This document shows, piece by piece, positions 1 through 5,547 of a stretch of DNA of 5,854 bases; position 1 is the first letter of the stretch; every line of letters begins with the position of its first letter. Source of the stretch: Litorivicinus sp. (GTDB lineage: Bacteria; Pseudomonadota; Gammaproteobacteria; Pseudomonadales; Litorivicinaceae); contig JAGYIK010000071.1 in the NCBI GenBank assembly GCA_018402605.1, positions 1 through 5,854 of the forward strand, written 5' to 3'. The notes under the pieces are model-generated. The model was not told where the DNA came from and did no database searches. It saw nothing but the letters and a program-made list of their open reading frames with translations. The translations under genes and the position numbers were made by a program.

Positions 1-1
1 T

Positions 2-1474
2 AAGTTTCATCCGCACGGAGACTCTGCCTGTTACGAAGCCATGGTGCTGTTAGCGCAGCCATTCTCGACGCGCTATCCCTGGGTTGATGGACAAGGGAAC
101 TGGGGAAGCCCCGACGACCCCAAGAGTTTTGCGGCCATGCGCTATACCGAGGCGCGACTGACGCCGATCGCTAAGCTGTTACTTGATGAGCTCGGCCAAG
201 GTACGGTCGATTGGCAACCAAATTTCGATGGCACGCTGAAAGAACCAAAACTGCTCCCAGCACGGGTTCCAAGTATCTTGTTGAATGGCACCACGGGTAT
301 CGCGGTCGGCATGGCGACGGATATTCCGCCGCACAACCTCAGAGAGGTGGTCAACGCTTCCGTTCATCTTCTCGATGATCCAGACGCGACCTTGGACGAT
401 TTGATGCGGTTTGTGCCAGGCCCTGATTATCCAACGACCGCTGAGATCATCTCGGGCCCACGTGAACTCCGGCAAATTTACGAGACGGGTAATGGTTCTG
501 TTCGGATGCGTGCGACCTATGTGACTGAGGATGGTGACATCATCATCAATGCATTGCCGCACCAGGCCTCGCCGGCTCGTATCTTGGAGCAAATCGCTGG
601 ACAGATGCAGGCGAAGAAGCTGCCGATGTTAGTGGATTTGCGCGACGAATCAGACCATGAAAACCCGATCCGCTTGGTGCTCACTCCGCGATCCAACCGT
701 GTCAACGCCGACGAGGTGATGACGCACCTCTTTGCGACCACCGATTTGGAAAAATCCTACCGCGTCAATCTCAACATGATTGGTGTGGATGGCCGCCCAC
801 AGGTGAAGCCACTTCGCGACATCCTGACCGAATGGCTTGATTGGCGCCGCCAGACGGTGACCCGCCGGTTAACCCATCGACTGGATCAGGTACTCGATCG
901 ATTGCATGTGCTGGAAGGTCTCTTGGTGGCCTTTTTGAACATCGATGAAGTGATTGCCATCATCCGGGAAGAGGATGATGCGAAGCCGGTGTTGATGCAG
1001 CGCTTTGAGCTCACTGAAATCCAAGCCAATGCCATTTTGGATCTTCGTTTGAGACATCTGGCGAAATTGGAGGAGGTGAAAATTCGGGCTGAGCAAAATG
1101 CTCTGGCCGATGAGCGCAAGCACCTTGAGGGCATCTTGGGCTCACGTTCGAAGATGACCCAATTGCTGCGTGACGAATTAACGAACGATGCCGAGACCTA
1201 CGGTGATGCACGCCATTCACCGATCGTCGTTCGCGCGGAAGCGCGCGCACTGCGCGAAGATCAATTGATGCCATCAGAGCCTGTCACTGTGGTACTCAGT
1301 GACAATGGCTGGATTCGGGCGGCGAAGGGGCACGACATTGATCCAACGGCGCTCTCGTATAAGTCGGGCGATCAGTTTTTAACTGCGGTACAGGGTCGCT
1401 CAAATCAGCCGTGTGTCGCATTTGACGACACCGGACGTGCTTACCCTGCAAACGGCTACATTGCCTCAGCGTAG
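2..1474 (+). CDS. parC: DNA topoisomerase IV subunit A, catalytic core; 5' end outside window, C-terminal domain truncated
   Basis: ParC is the DNA-cleaving subunit of topoisomerase IV, which works with ParE to decatenate daughter chromosomes. The frame is already open at base 2 (KFHPHGDSACYEAM), so the ATG at 41 is internal; by colinearity the first codon equals about residue 73 of E. coli ParC. Visible hallmarks are the quinolone-region Ser80 and Glu84 equivalents (codons at 23 and 35, both wild type), the catalytic tyrosine in AAMRYTE (codon at 143), the GIAVGMATDIPPHN segment, and the coiled-coil/gate part ending near MPSEPV. The 490 visible residues run without a frameshift to about residue 562 of the E. 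coli protein (752 aa). The stop at 1472 falls in the first blade of the C-terminal beta-pinwheel, soon after SNQP and TGRAY. The remaining pinwheel is present downstream only as wreckage. Identity is certain; whether the shortened protein still works is inference. Confidence 0.93.
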   Translation, partial: KFHPHGDSACYEAMVLLAQPFSTRYPWVDGQGNWGSPDDPKSFAAMRYTEARLTPIAKLLLDELGQGTVDWQPNFDGTLKEPKLLPARVPSILLNGTTGIAVGMATDIPPHNLREVVNASVHLLDDPDATLDDLMRFVPGPDYPTTAEIISGPRELRQIYETGNGSVRMRATYVTEDGDIIINALPHQASPARILEQIAGQMQAKKLPMLVDLRDESDHENPIRLVLTPRSNRVNADEVMTHLFATTDLEKSYRVNLNMIGVDGRPQVKPLRDILTEWLDWRRQTVTRRLTHRLDQVLDRLHVLEGLLVAFLNIDEVIAIIREEDDAKPVLMQRFELTEIQANAILDLRLRHLAKLEEVKIRAEQNALADERKHLEGILGSRSKMTQLLRDELTNDAETYGDARHSPIVVRAEARALREDQLMPSEPVTVVLSDNGWIRAAKGHDIDPTALSYKSGDQFLTAVQGRSNQPCVAFDDTGRAYPANGYIASA

Positions 1475-1957
1475 TCAGGGGATGCTCGGGTGATCGACTG
1501 TCGCTAAAAAAGGCGAAGATCACACAACTCGGCCGATGAAGCGTACCAACTGGCTCCTCGTCACCGATCTGCATGTGGTTTGGTCGTCGGTACAGATCAC
1601 TTTCGGCGGAAGTCAATCTCGGTGATGCCGTTGTTAGCACCCGTGGCCATGGCAGACACGAGCCGTCACGGATCGCCGTGACTGTGTCCACTGGCCACCT
1701 ACTTGTTCAGCTATCTGAGCTCCAGAGCTGGCGCGTGGTAAGGGCACAACCATTCAGATTCCGCTGGCGCATTGGAAGAGGGACCGTGTATCGGGTGACT
1801 GTGTTGGTCTCTGGCAGTGCATTGGGTAGTGGTAAGCGTCATGTCACGCTCACGGCGCCTGATCTTGAGAATCTTCTTCATTGGTGAGCGCGCCCAATGA
1901 GGGAAACTCTTTGCCGCGGGTTTCAACGCGTCGATCGCTTGGAGCCTGAAACGAGAG
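1443..1957 (+). pseudogene. parC: Decayed 3' third of parC (C-terminal beta-pinwheel domain)
   Basis: This stretch has no intact gene but reads as ParC C-terminal domain when frames are switched. In order: TLP..RSQG (near 1458-1481, matching the usual TLPSARGQGEPLTG motif), WLLVTDL (1551-1571), IAVTVSTGHLLVQLSELQ (1672-1725), RGKGTTIQIP (1734-1763, matching the KGKGNKIINIP motif), GKRHVTLTAPDLENL (from 1831), GERAQ followed by a TGA stop (1885-1902), and RGFQRVDRLEPE (1915-1950), which corresponds to the last residues of ParC. The order and spacing follow E. coli ParC, and successive pieces lie in different frames, so several indels and at least one nonsense change separate them. The match is by eye against remembered family sequence. 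The order of motifs makes the assignment strong; the exact end is uncertain. Confidence 0.82.
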
Positions 1958-2715
1958 CGTGGTTCAGTCTGCCGGATCACGATGATGCATTGACTGAAAG
2001 TATTGGCCCTGTATCAATGCTCGAGCGGCATGATGGTCGTGACTTTCCTCATGCCGCCAACCTGCGAGTGCCAGGTGGCTTGACGCCGGAAAGTGTGCAG
2101 CGAGTCATTGATATGGCCGCCCGGCGCTGACGATGTTGTTGGCGCTCGGATCGATGGCTGCTTACATCTTCGATATGGATTCCACCCTCATCCAGCATGA
2201 ATAATGATGGAACTGGCGGCGGCTTGGCTCTGGACCGCAGGTGGCCGCCATCACAGAGCGCAGTTGGATTTGTGGACACGGAACGGTTGGCTTTGCTGGA
2301 CGGTTTGGCTGAGTCCATCAGAATGTACAGCAACTCCAACTCATGCCAGCGCAGAGTGCCTCGCACGGAATTTGTCGCCTGAGACTGCGCCTGGCATCGT
2401 TTCGGCGGTTTTCGCCTGCCGATCAAATTGCCATCGTCTTGATGGACTTTGTTATTTCAATACATTGGAGTGTCAGGGTGGCTTTGCGCCAGGCCGTGGT
2501 CGCGCCGCATATCGATAATGAAAGAGTCGCTTCGTTGAATCAGAGTGATGGGCATCTGACCGAGCAGACTCCTAGCTGTGGGTGATGGCAAACGACACCT
2601 GAGGTTGAAGAGGGCTGGATCGGTGTCGCCTTCCGTGCAGCAAAAGTCCAGCGCAATGCGCGAACCGATTGAACCATCAGGATCTCAGTGCGTCAGTTAC
2701 TTGGTCGTACACTGA
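1958..2715 (+). pseudogene. serB: Phosphoserine phosphatase, multiply frameshifted remnant
   Basis: SerB hydrolyses O-phosphoserine to serine, the last step of serine synthesis, using a HAD phosphatase fold. Remnants appear in the right order: an ACT-domain piece GLTPESVQRVIDMAARR (up to 2127), HAD motif I FDMDSTLIQHE (2169-2201, both catalytic aspartates kept) cut by a TAA at 2202, then ELAAA, QVAAITER (2238-2261) and ERLALLDGLAESI (from 2281). HAD motif II, IVSGGF, reads IVSAVF at 2397 because one G appears lost. ALRQAVVAPHIDNERVASL near 2480-2536 matches the region before SerB motif III. The GDGAND motif near 2581-2598 is broken by a missing base, and GVAFRA lies at 2622-2639. The likely original stop is the TGA at 2713-2715 (YLVVH then stop). 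Only about 70 bases separate the ParC end from the ACT remnant, so most of the first N-terminal ACT region seems deleted. It cannot make a functional enzyme. Confidence 0.85.
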
Positions 2716-2723
2716 CGTCAGTG
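2710..2723. repeat. 14-bp perfect palindrome at the end of the serB remnant
   Basis: CACTGACGTCAGTG equals its own reverse complement. It overlaps the presumed old serB stop codon. A second inverted pair, GTCAG-TG-CTGAC, overlaps its right half, and CAGTGCGTCAG lies just upstream. This could be a relict operator or simply decayed sequence; there is no downstream T-tract, so it is not an obvious terminator. Confidence 0.5.
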
Positions 2724-2817
2724 CTGACTGCTGGCGGCTACCTGCCGTGGGTTGAGATGGAGTCTTGTATCGAAGCGACGCGACCAGTTGATATTTCGCC
2801 AGATGGTTTAAATATGC
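2716..2817. other. About 100 bases without recognisable gene content
   Basis: Between the presumed serB stop and the hisZ N-terminal remnant I see no intact frame, no convincing promoter and no RNA. Its last bases (from about 2790) should contain the start of hisZ, but only suggestive pieces such as a TGGTTT where the family has RWL are visible. Confidence 0.4.
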
Positions 2818-2897
2818 CTTCCCGATGAGCATAAGGACGAACAGATTGCCGTCGAGCGTGTCTCGACCTATTCCGTCAGGCGAATTTTGGCCTCATC
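2818..2897 (+). pseudogene. hisZ: Frameshifted N-terminal remnant of hisZ
   Basis: HisZ proteins begin with an RWLLPDG-type motif followed by a helix ending in LF.xxGYxLIMPP. Here LPDE..DEQIAVERVSTY is readable at 2818-2871 and LFRQANFGLIMPP is readable from 2868 in the frame of the downstream hisZ ORF. The two frames differ by one base, consistent with loss of one base near TATTCC at 2869-2874. The LPDE frame has a TAA at 2809 and no start codon after it, and the downstream frame has a TAA at 2832 and no ATG, GTG or TTG before 2898. At least two lesions therefore separate the original start from the body of the gene. Confidence 0.7.
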
Positions 2898-3710
2898 ATG
2901 CCGCCTATGCTCGAGTATCTCGACAGCCTGACCAGCGGTGTTGGGCAAGATCTGGCAGATCAAATCATGGTGGTGACAGACCGTGTGTCTGGGCGCTTAA
3001 TGGGGATTCGGCCCGATATGACGCCCCAGGCCGCACGGATCGATGCGCATGCGCTGAATGAAGAAGGGACCACCCGGTTGTGCTATTGCGGGAGTGTGCT
3101 CCGTGCAGTGGCCAGCTCCGGTGATTCCAGTCGCTCGCCCTTACAGCTCGGTGCTGAAATTTTTGGCGACGGTCGCCTGGAAGCGGACATCGAGGTCATC
3201 CAATTGGCCCTCGATACGGTGCGTCTTTTCACGAATGAACCGTTGTTGGTCGATTTTGGACATGCCGGCACCCTGAAAGCCGTGCTTGCACCCCTTGCCG
3301 AACGGGATCGGCGTGACGCACTGGATGCTCTTGCCCGCAAGGATGTAGAGGCGCTGTTGGCATTGGAAGCCCAGATCCCGGAAATGGCGGTGTTAAAACG
3401 TGCATTTGGTGACTTGGATGCGGTGCTCGAGCACGTGGCGACGGAGGCTATTTTTGGCCGCGCTTCCGATGAATTGCGTGCAGTGCAGTCTGCACTTCGT
3501 GCAGAGTCTGTGAGTTGGTATTGCGACCTCAGCGAAACACACGGATTTCAATACCACACCGGCCTAGTGTTCGGTATTTACGCGCTTGAGCGCGATCAAT
3601 TATTGGTTCGGGGTGGTCGGTATGATCACGTCGGAGAGTCGTTTGGACGGGCACGTGCCGCTACTGGATTTAGTGCCGATTTGAAAACCTTGGTTCGGCT
3701 CGCGAACTAA
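2898..3710 (+). CDS. hisZ: ATP phosphoribosyltransferase regulatory subunit, N-terminally truncated
   Basis: HisZ is a catalytically inactive paralogue of histidyl-tRNA synthetase that binds short-form HisG and allows the first step of histidine synthesis. The 270-residue frame shows MPPMLEYLDSL at the start, VSGRLMGIRPDMTPQAARID (30-48), RLCYCGSVL, GAEIFG..LEADIEVIQL, HGFQYHTGLVFGIYA (216-229), GGRYD (239-243) and the C-terminal FGRARAATGFSADLKTL. The family is usually about 320-390 residues. What is missing is roughly the first 40 residues, which survive upstream only in broken form. The ATG at 2898 is simply the methionine of the conserved IMPP motif, with no Shine-Dalgarno sequence before it, so it is the only possible start in frame rather than the ancestral one. 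The body shows no internal stop. It lies 14 bases ahead of purA, probably cotranscribed. It may be a recent pseudogene. Confidence 0.85.
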   Translation: MPPMLEYLDSLTSGVGQDLADQIMVVTDRVSGRLMGIRPDMTPQAARIDAHALNEEGTTRLCYCGSVLRAVASSGDSSRSPLQLGAEIFGDGRLEADIEVIQLALDTVRLFTNEPLLVDFGHAGTLKAVLAPLAERDRRDALDALARKDVEALLALEAQIPEMAVLKRAFGDLDAVLEHVATEAIFGRASDELRAVQSALRAESVSWYCDLSETHGFQYHTGLVFGIYALERDQLLVRGGRYDHVGESFGRARAATGFSADLKTLVRLAN

Positions 3711-3724
3711 GACGGGTTAAAGTC

Positions 3725-5023
3725 ATGAATCGAAATTTAGTCATCCTCGGAAGCCAATGGGGCGACGAGGGCAAGGGAAAGATCGTCGATCTTCTGACCG
3801 AGAAGGTCGATTATGTGGTCCGTTATCAGGGCGGGCATAACGCGGGTCATACCTTGGTTGTGAATGGCGAAAAGACAGCCTTGCATTTGATTCCCTCGGG
3901 TATCCTGCGTCCGTCGGTGCGCTGTGTGATTGGCAATGGTGTGGTGTTGTCGCCGGAAGCACTGGTGACCGAAATTCAGAAACTCGAAAGTCGTGGACAC
4001 GAAGTCGTCGATCGTCTGCACGTTTCAACCAACTGCCCGTTGATCATGCGTGTGCATGTGGCGCTCGATCAGGCCCGCGAAGCGGCACGCGGTGACGCGA
4101 AGATTGGGACCACAGGACGCGGTATTGGCCCAGCATACGAAGATAAAGTGTCACGGCGTGGTCTGCGGGTTGCCGATGCTATGGATCCAGAGCGCTTTGC
4201 AGTCAAGGTGCGCGAGCTGATGACCTATCATAATTTCATCCTCGAGCATCTCTATAAGGCCGAGCCCGTCGATGTTGAGGCGATGATTGTGGAGACGCTT
4301 GAGGCGATCTCGTACTTCAAGCGCGCTGTGTGCGATACGGTTGACCTTATTCACCGCGCACGCAAGGCCAACAAAATTATGCTGTTTGAAGGTGCGCAAG
4401 GCAGTCTCCTTGATATTGATCACGGCACCTATCCGTACGTCACAAGCTCCAATACAACTGCCGGCGGTGTCGCCACCGGTTCAGGCCTTGGGCCGCGGTA
4501 CATCGATGCCATTCTTGGTATTACCAAAGCGTACGCGACTCGGGTTGGAGCGGGTCCAATGCCAACGGAACTGTTTGATGCCACAGGGCAGTATCTGGCT
4601 GAGAAGGGGCAAGAAGTCGGGACCACCACGGGTCGTGGTCGTCGTTGCGGGTGGTTTGATGCAGTTGCAGTGCGTCATGCGATTGAGGTGAACTCGATCA
4701 GCGGTATCTGCTTAACGAAGCTCGATGTGTTGGATGGATTACCCGAGGTCAAGATGTGTGTCGCCTACCGGCTCCCGTCTGGAGAGCAAGTGGACTATCT
4801 GCCGAGTGGCGATGCGTTTGCGGCTGCTGAGCCTATTTATGAGACGCTTCCTGGATGGTCAGAGAGCACCTTTGGCACAACACGTCTTGACGACATGCCT
4901 GAAGCCGCGCGAAATTATGTCTCTCGATTGGCAGAGTTGGTTGGTGCGCCCATCGATATTGTCAGTACGGGGCCCGATCGCGAACAAACGATCGTGATTT
5001 CTTCACCTTTTGGTGTAGACTAG
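3725..5023 (+). CDS. purA: Adenylosuccinate synthetase
   Basis: PurA joins IMP and aspartate using GTP to form adenylosuccinate, the first committed step to AMP, in the cytoplasm. The 432 residues equal the E. coli length exactly and the protein is intact. Seen motifs: the phosphate-binding GSQWGDEGKGKIVD (9-22) with catalytic Asp14, GGHNAGHT with catalytic His42, IGTTGRGIGPAYEDK (127-141), FEGAQG..LDIDHGTYPYVTSSNT, the substrate loop VGTTTGRGRRCGWFD (298-312), and the guanine-recognition TKLD (331-334). The ATG at 3725 aligns with the family N-terminus. The ribosome binding site is weak (GGGTTAAAG, 3714-3722), so translation may depend on coupling to hisZ. hisZ-purA adjacency is common in gammaproteobacteria. 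No oddities in the protein. Confidence 0.98.
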   Translation: MNRNLVILGSQWGDEGKGKIVDLLTEKVDYVVRYQGGHNAGHTLVVNGEKTALHLIPSGILRPSVRCVIGNGVVLSPEALVTEIQKLESRGHEVVDRLHVSTNCPLIMRVHVALDQAREAARGDAKIGTTGRGIGPAYEDKVSRRGLRVADAMDPERFAVKVRELMTYHNFILEHLYKAEPVDVEAMIVETLEAISYFKRAVCDTVDLIHRARKANKIMLFEGAQGSLLDIDHGTYPYVTSSNTTAGGVATGSGLGPRYIDAILGITKAYATRVGAGPMPTELFDATGQYLAEKGQEVGTTTGRGRRCGWFDAVAVRHAIEVNSISGICLTKLDVLDGLPEVKMCVAYRLPSGEQVDYLPSGDAFAAAEPIYETLPGWSESTFGTTRLDDMPEAARNYVSRLAELVGAPIDIVSTGPDREQTIVISSPFGVD

Positions 5024-5053
5024 TGTGCAGGGGCAGCATCTGTGTTAGACCCC

Positions 5054-5059
5054 TATAAC
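5054..5059 (+). promoter_or_regulatory. Possible -10 element upstream of hfq
   Basis: TATAAC matches the sigma-70 -10 consensus at five of six positions and lies in the purA-hfq gap. No acceptable -35 hexamer stands 16-19 bases upstream and there is no TG extension, so this is a weak call. If used, transcription would begin near 5066 and give a leader of about 95 bases. Confidence 0.25.
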
Positions 5060-5081
5060 TTACAAAAACAATGCATACACA

Positions 5082-5142
5082 GGCAGTCGTGGGGAAACCC
5101 GCCTTTTCGGAGCCGCAGAGGATGATTGGCTCCACGACCGTC
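5082..5142 (+). promoter_or_regulatory. Predicted three-way-junction RNA structure in the hfq leader
   Basis: Bases 5082-5090 (GGCAGTCGT) pair with 5134-5142 (ACGACCGTC), giving eight of nine pairs with one A-C mismatch and one G-U. Enclosed are two hairpins: GGG-AAA-CCC (5092-5100) and GGAGCC/GGCTCC (5109-5114 with 5128-5133, 13-base loop). They are joined by GCCTTTTC. The second hairpin abuts the closing helix, so the two could stack. An alternative hairpin, TCCG-GTAT-CGGG (5141-5152), would pair part of the Shine-Dalgarno sequence and compete with the closing helix. Folding is by eye; no known riboswitch consensus was recognised. Confidence 0.45.
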
Positions 5143-5149
5143 CGGTATC

Positions 5150-5155
5150 GGGAGG
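5150..5155 (+). promoter_or_regulatory. hfq Shine-Dalgarno sequence
   Basis: GGGAGG ends five bases before the ATG at 5161. It decides the hfq start against an upstream in-frame ATG at 5071. Confidence 0.8.
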
Positions 5156-5160
5156 TAACC

Positions 5161-5427
5161 ATGTCAAAAGGGCACTCACTACAAGACCCTTTCTTGAATA
5201 TCCTGCGCAAGGAACGCGTACCCGTCTCAATATTTCTTGTGAACGGAATTAAGTTGCAGGGTCAAATTGAGTCATTCGATCAATTCGTTGTGTTGTTAAA
5301 AAATACAGTCAGTCAGATGGTGTATAAACACGCCATTTCGACAGTCGTGCCAGCGCGCAATGTCAAATTGCCTGCGTCTGGAATGGAAGACGACGACGAA
5401 GACGATCGCTACGATCTCGATAGCTAA
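5161..5427 (+). CDS. hfq: RNA chaperone Hfq
   Basis: Hfq is the hexameric Sm-like RNA chaperone that pairs small RNAs with mRNAs. The 88-residue protein begins MSKGHSLQDPFLN, aligning with the E. coli N-terminus. Sm1 (about 20-50) carries VNGIKLQGQIESFDQF, and Sm2 carries YKHAIST (55-61) with the proximal-face K56 and H57. Proximal Q8, D9, F42 and distal I30, L32 are present. The rim patch reads R16-K17-E18-R19, against RRER in E. coli. Residue 25 on the distal face is Phe in place of the E. coli Tyr, keeping an aromatic ring for stacking. The C-terminal tail is short and ends in a strongly acidic stretch (residues 76-82, EDDDEDD), comparable to the acidic tip that in E. coli competes with RNA for the core. 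Its place between purA and rpsF is unusual. Identity is certain. Confidence 0.97.
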   Translation: MSKGHSLQDPFLNILRKERVPVSIFLVNGIKLQGQIESFDQFVVLLKNTVSQMVYKHAISTVVPARNVKLPASGMEDDDEDDRYDLDS

Positions 5428-5438
5428 ACCACTCTCGC

Positions 5439-5467
5439 TTGCAATGGTCTCAGGGGTCGAATAGACT
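5439..5467 (+). promoter_or_regulatory. Possible sigma-70 promoter for rpsF
   Basis: TTGCAA (5439-5444) and TAGACT (5462-5467) stand 17 bases apart, each matching its consensus hexamer at four of six positions. It would start transcription near 5474, leaving a leader that includes the hairpin at 5479 and the S6:S18-like element. The -10 overlaps a hairpin (5451-5471), so the signal is ambiguous. Confidence 0.35.
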
Positions 5468-5471
5468 CCTG
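5451..5471 (+). promoter_or_regulatory. Hairpin downstream of hfq
   Basis: CAGGGGTC pairs with GACTCCTG over eight base pairs, one of them G-U, around the loop GAATA. No T-tract follows, so it is not a classical intrinsic terminator. It may protect the hfq mRNA 3' end or be a processing site. Confidence 0.45.
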
Positions 5472-5478
5472 CGCCCTG

Positions 5479-5497
5479 CTGTCTGTAAGTCAGACAG
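5479..5497 (+). promoter_or_regulatory. Hairpin in the rpsF leader
   Basis: CTGTCTG and CAGACAG form a perfect seven-base-pair stem with the loop TAAGT. It sits one base upstream of the helix that pairs the rpsF ribosome binding site. No T-tract follows. Confidence 0.5.
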
Positions 5498-5498
5498 T

Positions 5499-5542
5499 CT
5501 CCTTGTCATTCGGATGGGCCGAATGATAAAACCCGTAAGGAG
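5499..5542 (+). promoter_or_regulatory. S6:S18-type autoregulatory leader of rpsF
   Basis: Helix P1 is CTCCTT (5499-5504) paired perfectly with AAGGAG (5537-5542), which is the rpsF Shine-Dalgarno sequence. Helix P2 is TCATTCGG (5506-5513) paired perfectly with CCGAATGA (5519-5526) around the loop ATGGG. The 3' bulge between them, TAAAACCCGT (5527-5536), contains CCG. A hairpin with a CCG-containing bulge directly before rpsF is the described S6:S18 binding motif, which mimics the 16S rRNA site and lets the S6:S18 complex repress its own operon. The pairing is seen in the sequence; family membership is inferred from architecture and position. Confidence 0.72.
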
Positions 5543-5547
5543 CTTTG

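Noticed and set aside
1296..1691. Antisense open frame of 131 codons
   Set aside because: It runs opposite the parC end and remnant, has no recognisable motif, and has unusual composition rich in Arg, Ser and Pro typical of shadow frames.
1573..1887. Open frame of 104 codons on the + strand
   Set aside because: It is one frame of the decayed ParC C-terminal domain: only parts of it match ParC, with the intervening parts in other frames.
1897..2130. Open frame of 77 codons on the + strand
   Set aside because: It joins the last residues of ParC (RGFQRVDRLEPE) to a SerB ACT fragment; it is a chance fusion of two remnants.
2049..2426. Antisense open frame of 125 codons
   Set aside because: It is the complement of the serB remnant and resembles no known protein.
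2197..2585. Three overlapping + strand open frames
   Set aside because: Each holds different pieces of SerB; together they make one broken gene.
2866..2876. Programmed -1 frameshift in hisZ
   Set aside because: There is no slippery heptamer at CCTATTCC and the upstream frame has no start codon, so a simple lesion is more likely.
5004..5015. CACC-TTTT-GGTG mini-hairpin at the end of purA
   Set aside because: Four base pairs inside coding sequence; easily chance.
5029..5054. AGGGG...CCCCT hairpin as a purA terminator
   Set aside because: Only five base pairs with a 16-base loop and no T-tract after it.
5071..5160. Upstream in-frame ATG extending Hfq by 30 residues
   Set aside because: No ribosome binding site precedes it, the family N-terminus begins at the ATG at 5161, and that start has a strong GGGAGG.
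5024..5160. tRNA gene after purA, as some pseudomonads have
   Set aside because: No TTC-loop consensus, anticodon arm or acceptor stem could be assembled from this gap.
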